Assembly: GCA_910585455.1 (NCBI GenBank)
Contig: CAJUEL010000031.1
Location: forward strand, 1 to 57,642
Source of the DNA: an uncultured Eisenbergiella sp.
GTDB lineage: Bacteria; Bacillota; Clostridia; Lachnospirales; Lachnospiraceae
Reading direction: 5' to 3'
Length of the DNA: 57,642 nt
Below are positions 25,173 to 33,404 of the stretch, one piece after another. A program made the position numbers and the translations under genes. Numbering within the stretch: position 1 is the first letter of the stretch; each line of letters opens with the position of its first letter. The notes beneath the pieces were generated by a model. That model did not search any database. It had not been told where the DNA came from and saw nothing but the letters and a program-made list of their open reading frames with translations.

Positions 25173-26324
25173 ATGAAAAAAGTTGCAATATTGGGTTCCA
25201 CCGGTTCCATCGGCACGCAGACGCTGGAAATTATAAGAAATAACCATGACCTGTGCGTGACGGCGCTGGCGGCGGGGCAGAATACAGAATTGATGGAGAA
25301 GCAGATCCGGGAATTTCGTCCGCTGGTGGCTGGCATGTGGAGCGAAACGGCGGCGGCGGATTTGCGGACGCGGGTGCAGGATCTTTCTGTGAAGGTGGTC
25401 AGCGGCATGGACGGACTTCTGGAAATCTGTGCCATGCGGGAGTGCGATATCGTCGTGACTGCCGTGGTAGGCATGATCGGCATCCGTCCCACGATCGAAG
25501 CGATCAACAACAAAAAGACCATCGCGCTTGCCAACAAGGAAACGCTTGTGACGGCAGGGCATATCATCATGCCTCTGGCGGAAAAAAACGGGGTGTCCAT
25601 CCTGCCGGTGGACAGCGAGCATTCCGCGATTTTTCAGTCGCTGCAGGGCAGGGCGGACAATAAAATCCGCAGAATCCTTCTGACCGCGTCGGGAGGTCCT
25701 TTCCGGGGAAAATCCAGGGAAGAGCTGGAGGGCATGACGCTTGTAGATGCGCTACGGCACCCGAACTGGTCCATGGGGAAAAAGGTGACCATCGATTCCG
25801 CGTCCCTGGTGAACAAAGGGCTGGAGGTCATGGAGGCGAAATGGCTGTTTGACGTTTCTCTGGATCAGATTCAGGTGGTGGTGCATCCCCAGAGCATTCT
25901 GCATTCCGCGGTGGAATATGAGGACGGCGCAGTGATCGGACAGCTGGGGCTGCCGGACATGAAGCTGCCCATCCAGTATGCGCTGTTATATCCGCAAAGG
26001 AGGCCGATGCCCATGCCGGCGCTGGATCTGTTTGCGCAGGCGAGCCTGACCTTTGAAGCGCCGGATACCGGGACCTTTCCGGGACTTTCGCTGGCGTACC
26101 GGGCGGCAGAATGCGGCGGCAGCATGCCCGCAGTGTTCAACGCAGCCAACGAGCTGGCGGTGAAGCTTTTGCTGGAAGGAAAAATCCGGTTTGTACAGAT
26201 TCCGGAAATCATCGAAGCAGCGATGGAGCAGCACAGGGTGATCACGGATCCTTCCGTAGAGGAAATTTTGCGGACAGAGGCAGAGACCTATGCGCTGATT
26301 AAAAGCATGGGCATCGGACAATGA
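25173..26324 (+). CDS. dxr: 1-deoxy-D-xylulose 5-phosphate reductoisomerase
   Basis: First committed step of the MEP isoprenoid pathway: DXP to MEP with NADPH and a divalent metal. 383 residues beginning MKKVAILGSTGSIGTQTLEI (NADPH loop 8-14), with the metal/substrate motif LPVDSEHSAIFQ, the flexible-loop region with NWSMGKKVTIDSA and GLEVMEA. ATG at 25173 is preferred to the upstream GTG at 25158 because GGAGAAG sits between them and the Dxr N-terminus begins with MKKVAIL. IspG, a later enzyme of the same pathway, lies at 34881 beyond the inserted block. Confidence 0.96.
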   Translation: MKKVAILGSTGSIGTQTLEIIRNNHDLCVTALAAGQNTELMEKQIREFRPLVAGMWSETAAADLRTRVQDLSVKVVSGMDGLLEICAMRECDIVVTAVVGMIGIRPTIEAINNKKTIALANKETLVTAGHIIMPLAEKNGVSILPVDSEHSAIFQSLQGRADNKIRRILLTASGGPFRGKSREELEGMTLVDALRHPNWSMGKKVTIDSASLVNKGLEVMEAKWLFDVSLDQIQVVVHPQSILHSAVEYEDGAVIGQLGLPDMKLPIQYALLYPQRRPMPMPALDLFAQASLTFEAPDTGTFPGLSLAYRAAECGGSMPAVFNAANELAVKLLLEGKIRFVQIPEIIEAAMEQHRVITDPSVEEILRTEAETYALIKSMGIGQ

Positions 26325-26395
26325 AAGGATAGGCGGAAACCGGATTTTGAAAAAGCGGTATCAGCGGCAAATATTTTAGCGGGAGAGGGAATATT

Positions 26396-27451
26396 TTGGT
26401 CAGTACAATCATCATTTTTTTATTGATCTTTTTTGTGATAGTCATGGGGCATGAGTTCGGGCATTTTCTGCTGGCGAAGGCAAACGGTATCCGTGTGAAT
26501 GAATTCGCCATCGGAATGGGACCGAAGGTCGCCCATTTCCGGAAAGGGGAAACGGATTATGTGCTGCGCCTTTTGCCCATCGGCGGCGCATGCATGTTCG
26601 AGGGCGAGGACGGACTTTCCCAGTCTGACGGACAGGTGACGGAGGGGAATTTCCAGCAGGCGTCTGTCTGGGCGCGGATTTCCACGGTGGCGGCGGGACC
26701 GATCTTCAATTTTCTGCTCGCTTTCATCTTTGCGATCATCGTGGCGGGATACGCGGGTGCGGATTTGCCAATCCTGGGGGACGTGATCGCAGGCTCCGCC
26801 GCGGAGGCGGCAGGCATGCAGGCGGGCGATAGGATCACCCGCTTCAACGGCAGGGTCAGGCTCGCCAGGGAAATCGGACTGGAGATGGAGCTGAACCGGA
26901 ATCATGAATCCATTGCTGTAGAATATGTCCGGGACGGAAAAACCTATACCACTGTTCTGACGCCGCAGTACAGCGAGGAGGAGGGACGGTATCTGGTTGG
27001 CTTTTACAATTATGCCCACTATGTGGAGGCGAAGGGATTTGATCTTTTTCGCTACGGCTGGTATCAGCTCCGCTTCTGCATCAAAAATTCCGTCATGAGC
27101 GTGCAGGCGCTGGTACAGGGAAAGCTGTCAAAGGATGATGTGGCAGGTCCTGTGGGTATGGCGCAGATCGTCAATGAGGTAAAGGAAGAAGCGGCGCCGG
27201 GCGGACCGCTGTTGCTTTTCATGAACATGGTGAATATCGCCATGCTCCTTTCCGTCAGCCTGGGGGTAATGAACCTGCTTCCGCTGCCCGCGCTGGACGG
27301 CGGCAGAATTATTTTCCTCCTGATCGAGGTGATACGGGGCAAACCGATTCCGCCGGAAAAGGAGGGCATCATCCACTTCGCGGGCTTCGTCGCGCTCATG
27401 ATTTTGATGGTGTTCGTGCTCTTTAATGATATACAGCGCATCATCAGATAA
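26396..27451 (+). CDS. rseP: RseP-type site-2 zinc metalloprotease
   Basis: Intramembrane protease that cuts membrane-bound anti-sigma factors and signal-peptide remnants. 351 residues; the zinc motif HEFGH is at residues 19-23 in the first helix, a single PDZ domain follows at about 110-190 (GDVIAGSAAEAAGMQAGDRI), and the second active-site motif NLLPLPALDGGRI is near residue 300. The start is TTG at 26396 with GGGAGAGGG six bases upstream; no ATG or GTG fits the HEFGH spacing. It follows dxr in the conserved order and is closed by a terminator at 27488. Confidence 0.94.
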   Translation: MVSTIIIFLLIFFVIVMGHEFGHFLLAKANGIRVNEFAIGMGPKVAHFRKGETDYVLRLLPIGGACMFEGEDGLSQSDGQVTEGNFQQASVWARISTVAAGPIFNFLLAFIFAIIVAGYAGADLPILGDVIAGSAAEAAGMQAGDRITRFNGRVRLAREIGLEMELNRNHESIAVEYVRDGKTYTTVLTPQYSEEEGRYLVGFYNYAHYVEAKGFDLFRYGWYQLRFCIKNSVMSVQALVQGKLSKDDVAGPVGMAQIVNEVKEEAAPGGPLLLFMNMVNIAMLLSVSLGVMNLLPLPALDGGRIIFLLIEVIRGKPIPPEKEGIIHFAGFVALMILMVFVLFNDIQRIIR

Positions 27452-27487
27452 CGGACACGGGCCCAAAGGGCGCAGACAGGAAAGATG

Positions 27488-27526
27488 GACGGTATAGCTC
27501 CAGGGATATGGGCTGTACCGTCTTTT
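27488..27526 (+). terminator. intrinsic terminator after rseP
   Basis: GACGGTA (27488-27494) pairs with TACCGTC (27516-27522), extended by AGC/GCT inside, followed by TTTTC. It separates the pyrH-rseP operon from the downstream two-component block. Flanking GGGCGCAGACAGG and a complementary stretch (27529-27556) could form an outer stem. Confidence 0.65.
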
Positions 27527-27698
27527 CGCGTCCCCGTGCGCCCTGTCTGTCTGCATTGTTACCTGATTTCCACATACCTGCGGATGATCGTTGATAAACG
27601 TCTGAAAAAGAAGTGACAATTGACTGTTTATAGACTTTTCACGGTTAGAATGATTGTGCCACAGTATTATATCAATGGAAAAATGAAGGGAAGAAAAC

Positions 27699-28370
27699 AT
27701 GACGTCTAAAATTCTGTTAGTTGATGATGAAGAATCTATATGCAATATGGTTAAACTGCACCTTCAGACAGAGGGGTATCTGGTCTATACAGCGTTAGAC
27801 GTAGATGAAGCTGTCAGAGCGCTCTCAAACAAGCCGGATTTGATCTTACTGGATATCAATATGCCGGAGGTTGACGGGCTGGAATTTTGCAAAAGAATGC
27901 GAAATTATATTGATTGCCCTGTTATCTTTTTGACCTCCCGTGTTACAGAGCAGGACAAGATTATTGGTTTGCAGGCTGGCGGCGACGATTATATTACAAA
28001 GCCTTTCAGCCTTGCCGAACTGACCGCCCGCATAGAAGCCCATCTTCGGAGGGAAAGCAGGGTGCGCCGCAGGGATATTAAACTGTGCGGAGAATTGTTT
28101 ATCGATTACGCGGGACGTTGTGTGTGCTGCAAGGAACAGATTCTCCCTTTTTCCAAAAAGGAATTTGATATTATTGAATTTCTGTCGGTCAATGCCGGTC
28201 AGGTTTTTGACCGGGAAAGGATTTACGAAAAGATTTGGGGATATGACGCAGAGGGAAACAGTGATATTGTGAAAGAGCATATACGGCGAATCCGTTTGAA
28301 GCTGGCGCAGGTTGCGGACAGGAATTATATAGAAACTGTTTGGGGGTGCGGCTATAAATGGGTAAACTGA
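27699..28370 (+). CDS. OmpR/VanR-type response regulator
   Basis: 223 residues: receiver domain (1-118) with acidic pocket Asp9/Asp10, phospho-acceptor Asp52 (ILLDINMP) and Lys in TKPF, and a C-terminal winged helix (about 130-222) ending VWGCGYKWVN. DNA-binding regulator of the adjacent kinase and probably of the ABC transporter. The stretch from here to about 32560 is visibly richer in A/T and in A/T-ending codons than its neighbours, which suggests acquisition by transfer. The 3' end overlaps the kinase by 13 bases. Confidence 0.93.
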   Translation: MTSKILLVDDEESICNMVKLHLQTEGYLVYTALDVDEAVRALSNKPDLILLDINMPEVDGLEFCKRMRNYIDCPVIFLTSRVTEQDKIIGLQAGGDDYITKPFSLAELTARIEAHLRRESRVRRRDIKLCGELFIDYAGRCVCCKEQILPFSKKEFDIIEFLSVNAGQVFDRERIYEKIWGYDAEGNSDIVKEHIRRIRLKLAQVADRNYIETVWGCGYKWVN

Positions 28371-29557
28371 AAAATATGTCGCTCAAAAAATCCTTTTGCC
28401 TTATTGTTTTTATCGCCGCCATGATTGTAATGGTTCTATCTGCGGTGACGGTAAAAATCTGTTCTCAGAAACATGATGAAATTACACGATCGCACGCTTT
28501 TATAACAAATGGCGCGCTGATTCATCCCGAAAACGGGCGATATATCATGGAAACGGCAACGGATGATACGACTGATGATAATATGAAATATACCGATGCC
28601 GAATTGTTTATATGCAGGACTATGGAACTTTTGATTGTGTTGCTGCCCGTTTTGTTTTCTGTCTCAGGCATTGGCTGCGCCGCAACCTGTTTTTATCTCA
28701 TCAAGTTAAAGGAACCTTTGAAAGCGTTGCGGCAGGGAATGAGCCATATTTCAAATAATGATTTGAATTTTACAATAGATTACCAAAAACAGGATGAATT
28801 AGGGGAACTGTGCAGCGCATTTGAATTTATGCGAAAAGAATTGGTTAAAAATAACCGTTATATGTGGAATTTAGTGGAGGAAAGAAGAAAAATCAATGCG
28901 AGTATATCCCATGATTTGCGGACGCCAGTCACAGTAATTAAAGGATACAGTGAGTATTTGGATAAGAATACAGGCAAAGGAACGCTCACCCAGGACAGCA
29001 TACGGGAAATCGCGGTATATATTCATCAGGCGGCGGGCAGATTAGAGGAATACGCGGATTCCGTCCATGAAATGCAAACCCTGGAGGATATACGTTTAGA
29101 ATATCAGGAGGTATCACTGCGCGATTTTGAGGAAGAAATGGTTTCTCAGCTTTCCATCATGGATAAGCAAAACGCAAAAAAAATTCATGTATTATCGGAG
29201 CTTCCGCAGCAAACGGTCGTTCTCTCTACGGCGGCGGTATTCCGCATCACAGAAAATATTATTTCTAATGCCCTGCGATACTGTAAGGAGGAAATTGAAG
29301 TGGAAATTTCTTTTTCACAGCCGTTTCTCACAGTTATGATAACTGACGATGGAAAGGGCTTTTCACAGAAAGACCTTGCAGAAGCAACAGACTGTTTTTA
29401 CAAAGGAAAAGCTTCAAAGGCACATTTTGGCATTGGTTTATCAATATGTAAAATGCTTTCGGAAAAACATGGCGGTTTTATCCGGCTTGATAATGCGCCC
29501 GGAAAGGGCGCAAGGGTGACGGTAAAAATAAAAACGGAAAATTTATCTGCATTGTGA
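28358..29557 (+). CDS. sensor histidine kinase
   Basis: 399 residues. A first membrane helix (about 12-32), a short outer loop rich in Asp/Thr (about 35-80), a second helix (about 88-115), a HAMP-like segment, the H-box ISHDLRTPVTVIKGYSEYL with His185, then the ATPase domain with N-box NIISNALRYC, DDGKGFS and GIGLSICKMLSEKHGG. Partner of the upstream response regulator (13-base overlap). The short outer loop resembles the intramembrane-sensing or small-loop kinases that work with antimicrobial-peptide ABC transporters, which the downstream genes encode; the signal is not known. Confidence 0.93.
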   Translation: MGKLKNMSLKKSFCLIVFIAAMIVMVLSAVTVKICSQKHDEITRSHAFITNGALIHPENGRYIMETATDDTTDDNMKYTDAELFICRTMELLIVLLPVLFSVSGIGCAATCFYLIKLKEPLKALRQGMSHISNNDLNFTIDYQKQDELGELCSAFEFMRKELVKNNRYMWNLVEERRKINASISHDLRTPVTVIKGYSEYLDKNTGKGTLTQDSIREIAVYIHQAAGRLEEYADSVHEMQTLEDIRLEYQEVSLRDFEEEMVSQLSIMDKQNAKKIHVLSELPQQTVVLSTAAVFRITENIISNALRYCKEEIEVEISFSQPFLTVMITDDGKGFSQKDLAEATDCFYKGKASKAHFGIGLSICKMLSEKHGGFIRLDNAPGKGARVTVKIKTENLSAL

Positions 29558-29583
29558 CGGAATGTAGACAAATCCCTGCTAAG

Positions 29584-29619
29584 CTCTCCTTATCACAAAC
29601 GTGGAAAGGGGAGTTTTTT
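29584..29619 (+). terminator. terminator-like hairpin overlapping the ATPase ribosome binding site
   Basis: CTCTCCTT (29584-29591) pairs with AAGGGGAG (29606-29613) with one T-G pair; CAC/GTG extends it around an AAAC loop, and six T residues (29614-29619) follow. The right arm is the ribosome binding site of the next gene, whose ATG is at 29620. It may attenuate transcription after the kinase gene or hide the ribosome binding site. Confidence 0.6.
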
Positions 29620-30501
29620 ATGCGAATTGAAATAACGGCATTGAAAAAATGCTATGGGGACAATGCAGTGCTAAACGATATTTCCCTCACAATCGGAAAT
29701 GGTATGTACGGGCTGCTTGGGCGGAACGGAGCCGGAAAAACAACGTTCATGCGTATCCTGTCCACATTGTTGAAACCCTCTGAAGGAAAGATTACTTTTG
29801 ACGGTATTCCTTTAGAGGACACAAAGCGGATTCGCCCTTTGATCGGCTATCTTCCACAGGAATTTTCGTTATACCCGGATATGTCGGTCCGGGAAACCAT
29901 GCGCTATTTAGCAGCCATGTCGAAAATTCCTGTGGAAATACAAAGAGAGCGCATACCAAAGCTTTTACAGCAGGTGAATTTGTGGGAGAGCCGAAAAAGA
30001 AAAGTCCGGAAACTGTCTGGCGGAATGAAAAGGCGGCTTGGAATTGCGCAGGCATTGCTTAATAATCCGGAGATTTTGATTGTTGACGAACCCACCGCCC
30101 ACCTTGACCCGGAAGAAAGGCTGCGTTTCTACAATCTGCTGGATGAGTTTTCCAGTGACCGCATTGTGATTGTTTCCTCCCATATCGTGGCTGATCTTGA
30201 AGCGGCATGCGCAAATGTAGCCGTGCTGGATGCGGGACGCCTGCTGTATGCCGGGACAATGGATAAGCTGGCTGAAACAGCAAGGGGAAAGGTGTATGAG
30301 CTGAGGATTCCCAAAAACGAATTGGCGGCAGTAAAGCGCGACTATTACATTTTATCCAGTCAGGGACATTTATCAGATACCAAAATCCGCATATTGGCCG
30401 ACCATGTTCCTGCTGCCGGATGTCCGGCCTTATGTGTACCGACTGTAGAGGATGGTTATATGGAACTGTTGCGCCTGTTGGAAAAGGGGGAAAAAATATG
30501 A
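29620..30501 (+). CDS. ABC transporter ATP-binding protein
   Basis: 293 residues: Walker A GRNGAGKTT, Q-loop in GYLPQEFSLYPDMSV, signature LSGGMKRRLGIAQALL, Walker B LIVDEPTAHLDPEER and the switch His in SSHI. A C-terminal extension of about 75 residues follows. The set of one ATPase plus two dissimilar permeases next to a two-component system is the layout of antimicrobial-peptide protection exporters (LanFEG/Cpr-like); this is a family-level analogy. ATG 29620 has AAGGGGAG six bases upstream; the frame open from 29554 overlaps the kinase end and is not used. Confidence 0.92.
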   Translation: MRIEITALKKCYGDNAVLNDISLTIGNGMYGLLGRNGAGKTTFMRILSTLLKPSEGKITFDGIPLEDTKRIRPLIGYLPQEFSLYPDMSVRETMRYLAAMSKIPVEIQRERIPKLLQQVNLWESRKRKVRKLSGGMKRRLGIAQALLNNPEILIVDEPTAHLDPEERLRFYNLLDEFSSDRIVIVSSHIVADLEAACANVAVLDAGRLLYAGTMDKLAETARGKVYELRIPKNELAAVKRDYYILSSQGHLSDTKIRILADHVPAAGCPALCVPTVEDGYMELLRLLEKGEKI

Positions 30502-31862
30502 AGCGTTTATTTCTCATGGAGTGTGGAAAAATTGCGCGAAGCATTTCGTATTGGTTGTATATTGGAGCCTTATTTGCGGCAGTCATACAAAATTATGAGA
30601 GGACTGTTGAAAGCGAGCTTCGCCGGACGGACAATCCGGCTTCCGTGTTTTATATAGCGGAAAATGGCGTATATGCAGATGATACCGATCAATTAAGCGA
30701 AGATACCATGCACACCATGATGATGGAAGCGACAAAACGCCTGATGGATAATTACAGAAGCAACAGCTACGAGTACTATCCCTTTGGATATGTGAAAAGA
30801 AAAACGCTGTCCGAAAAGGAGCAGGCGGCAATCCTTTTGTATCTGAACGAGCTGACAGGTCTTGACGGGCAAGCGATCATTGGCGCAGATGAAAACCGGG
30901 ATTCGGAAGAGATTCAAATTTCCGGCGGCGGCGCCTTTGTCTTAAATCCAGGCAAGAAAGGTACCTTCGAAAACGGACAATTTATTGCAGAGCCTGGGGA
31001 GTGGGAATATGTGGAAAATGATTCCAGACTGTCACAATCCCTGGAGAGTCCGGGAGGCGGGTTTGAAATACAGGTGACATTTGAACGCTTCAAAGAGATT
31101 ATGGATTGTGTGAATCATCTGATCGGGCGTAATTCCTACTTTAGCTGGACCATGCTGTCCCTGTACTATTATCCAAATGATATGCAGGATACTCCGATTA
31201 CAGAGCAGCAGCACCGGGAGTTCTATGAAAAGGATCGTGTGACAGGCGCGTTTGCCCGCTATTTCTGCGACAGCATTTCCCTCATTATATTATGCCTGCC
31301 CGCATTTGTCATAATGGATCTGTTGTTAAAGGATAAACGGTATAAAATGAATACATTGATTTATCCCCGGACAGAAAGCTCTGCCAGAATCATTATCACA
31401 CGCTTCGAAGCGGTAGTCTGTATGATCATGCTCCCGATTCTCATCCTGCCAATAAAATCTTTACTGGCAATCGTGTCGTATTGTCATAATATCGGTATTC
31501 GGGTAAACATATTTACTTTTGCCGCCTATATCTTTGCATGGATTTTGCCGACGGTTTTATTGGTTATGTCTATCGCTTTGTTCGTGACGATACTGACTGA
31601 AAACCATTCTGCGGTTCTGCCTGCGGGGTTGATCTGGCTGTTTTGCAGACCATCCGTTGACAAAATAGCCGGAGGAAATTACGGACCTTTTGATCTCATT
31701 ATCCGCCATAATACCTTGAAAGGATATGGGCGCATGATGGAACATATGCAAATACTTATTTTAAACAGGATACTTGTGTCTGTCATTGCACTTTTATTTG
31801 TGGGTTTTGCCATCATTGTTTATGACGCAAAGCGGAAAGGAGGGATCAGGCTTGAAAGCTGA
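30498..31862 (+). CDS. ABC transporter permease, large subunit
   Basis: 454-residue membrane protein: one N-terminal helix (about 15-33), a large outer domain (about 35-255) containing Gly-rich ISGGGAFVLNPGKKG, then five or six helices in the C-terminal half (IILCLPAFVIMDLLL to ALLFVGFAIIVY). The one-plus-many helix pattern with a large loop is usual for ABC-2-like exporters. The ATG overlaps the ATPase stop by four bases and GGGGG precedes it. I do not recognise the exact family. Base use is AT-rich like the rest of the block. Confidence 0.8.
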   Translation: MKRLFLMECGKIARSISYWLYIGALFAAVIQNYERTVESELRRTDNPASVFYIAENGVYADDTDQLSEDTMHTMMMEATKRLMDNYRSNSYEYYPFGYVKRKTLSEKEQAAILLYLNELTGLDGQAIIGADENRDSEEIQISGGGAFVLNPGKKGTFENGQFIAEPGEWEYVENDSRLSQSLESPGGGFEIQVTFERFKEIMDCVNHLIGRNSYFSWTMLSLYYYPNDMQDTPITEQQHREFYEKDRVTGAFARYFCDSISLIILCLPAFVIMDLLLKDKRYKMNTLIYPRTESSARIIITRFEAVVCMIMLPILILPIKSLLAIVSYCHNIGIRVNIFTFAAYIFAWILPTVLLVMSIALFVTILTENHSAVLPAGLIWLFCRPSVDKIAGGNYGPFDLIIRHNTLKGYGRMMEHMQILILNRILVSVIALLFVGFAIIVYDAKRKGGIRLES

Positions 31863-32562
31863 CAATTTTTTCACAATCATGGTCGCAAACATTCGCATGA
31901 ATGATAAATATACACTTTTGCCCGCCATCGCTTTATTGTTCGTCATTCCATTTATTTATGGAACTGCGAATTTGGATTATTTACAAGCAGCGGACTGTCT
32001 GGAACGAATGGTTGTATTGATTGGAATACCAATGTTTGTTCCCCTTATCCGGCAGGAACATTCGCGCAGCCTGTATGAAATGCTTGCCGTTCGTTCAATC
32101 TCCCTGCGGTCTATCGTCTTCTTGCGGATAGCGCTATCTGTAATCGGCTCAATACTGCTGATATTGACATTTGAAATATATATGAGAATTTGCGGCTGCT
32201 CATTTCCGCTCTTTCCATATGCCTTTCGGACTTTGGCTGCATGCATGACATTAGGGCTTACAGGACTACTCCTGTCCTCCCTCGCGCAAAATACAATCGG
32301 CGGCTATTTATGTGCGTTTTGTTTCTACCTGATTGCACAAACTGAAACTGCATGCGAGTTATTCAAACCTGTCACAAACGGAATTCCATTCGCACTGCTG
32401 CTATATCTTGGATGCCTCGGCCTCGCAATCCTCTATTTTTGCAAACCAATCGCTTTCATGCCCACTTTTTTCGCAATCAGGGTTGACCTGTCCGGTCGCA
32501 GGAAGTATAATCATTGCAGGAGATCTCATGAATCGTCTTTTGGCGCTCTTGCCAAACGGTAG
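31852..32562 (+). CDS. ABC transporter permease, small subunit
   Basis: 236 residues with about six hydrophobic helices and short loops, for example LLPAIALLFVIPFIYGTANL and IALSVIGSILLILTFEIY; a QEHSRSLYEMLAVRSISL stretch lies in a cytoplasmic loop. The start is TTG at 31852, overlapping the previous gene by 11 bases, with AAAGGAGGG upstream. It pairs with the 30498 permease around the ATPase at 29620. The last ~25 residues (RRKYNHCRRSHESSFGALAKR) are hydrophilic and may reflect read-through of an eroded 3' end at the edge of the AT-rich block. Confidence 0.78.
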   Translation: MKADNFFTIMVANIRMNDKYTLLPAIALLFVIPFIYGTANLDYLQAADCLERMVVLIGIPMFVPLIRQEHSRSLYEMLAVRSISLRSIVFLRIALSVIGSILLILTFEIYMRICGCSFPLFPYAFRTLAACMTLGLTGLLLSSLAQNTIGGYLCAFCFYLIAQTETACELFKPVTNGIPFALLLYLGCLGLAILYFCKPIAFMPTFFAIRVDLSGRRKYNHCRRSHESSFGALAKR

Positions 32563-32665
32563 CAGGTATTCTGCCTGTGAGGATTCCACTGGGAAACAGC
32601 GACTATGGGGATGAAGCTGTCTGGGAGTTTGCCTTTTGTTCTTTGGGGAAGGAACGGGAGGAGTT

Positions 32666-33400
32666 ATGTCATATATGGCGTCCTGGTACTGGGACAAAGG
32701 AAAGTTCAGGGAAAAGAACGAGGATTCTTTTTCTTTACAGAGAGTGCGTCAGAAAAGCTTTTTTCACCGGAACAGGGAGGTAGCGCTTTTGATCGTGTGT
32801 GACGGAATCGGCGGTCTGCCGGAGGGGGAGACCGCGAGCGGTTTCGTGGTGCAGCAGATGACGGAATGGTTTTACCAGGACGGTATCGGGCTGATGGACG
32901 GTCCCTTCTGGACGAAGCGGGCGGCCGGGGGCGCGACGGACGCGCTGGAATGGATTCAGGAGAAAATGGAGCGCTGCGAAAGGGCAGAGGGAATCTGCTG
33001 CGGCGCAACCTGCACGCTGGCGCTGGTGCGGGGCGGGCGTTTTGTGCTGCTTCACATAGGGGACAGCCGGGCGTATCTGCTGGGAAGAAAGGAGCGGCGT
33101 CTGACACAGGTACACCGGAGGGACGGGGCGCTCGCCCGCTGCGTGGGCGCCTTTGTGTTCCATTACCCGGACGTATTGGAGGGACGTCTGCGCAGAAGGG
33201 AAATGCTGCTTTTGTGCACGGACGGCTTTTGCGACAGGTTGAAAACGGGCCTTTTAAAAGATGCCCTTTTTCCTTTAAAAAAGGAGCCTGCAGCGATCCA
33301 AAGGCGGCTTCGGGAAATTGGCGGCTTTGCCCGAAAACAGGGAGAGCAGGATAACCAGACGGCAGTTTTGCTTTGGCGCACAGGCGCAAAAAGGGGGTGA
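32666..33400 (+). CDS. PP2C-family protein phosphatase
   Basis: 244-residue metal-dependent Ser/Thr phosphatase. Metal-binding motifs in order: FREKNEDSF, VCDGIGGLPEGE, GATCTLALV, LHIGDSRAYLL, LLCTDGFCD and DNQTAVLLW, all in the right order. No membrane segment. GGGAGGAG stands just before the ATG. The gene ends four bases before the kinase start, so the two form a switch pair that reverses each other's effect. Base use returns to the GC-rich style of the flanking chromosome, unlike the ABC block upstream. Confidence 0.9.
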   Translation: MSYMASWYWDKGKFREKNEDSFSLQRVRQKSFFHRNREVALLIVCDGIGGLPEGETASGFVVQQMTEWFYQDGIGLMDGPFWTKRAAGGATDALEWIQEKMERCERAEGICCGATCTLALVRGGRFVLLHIGDSRAYLLGRKERRLTQVHRRDGALARCVGAFVFHYPDVLEGRLRRREMLLLCTDGFCDRLKTGLLKDALFPLKKEPAAIQRRLREIGGFARKQGEQDNQTAVLLWRTGAKRG

Positions 33401-33404
33401 CGGC

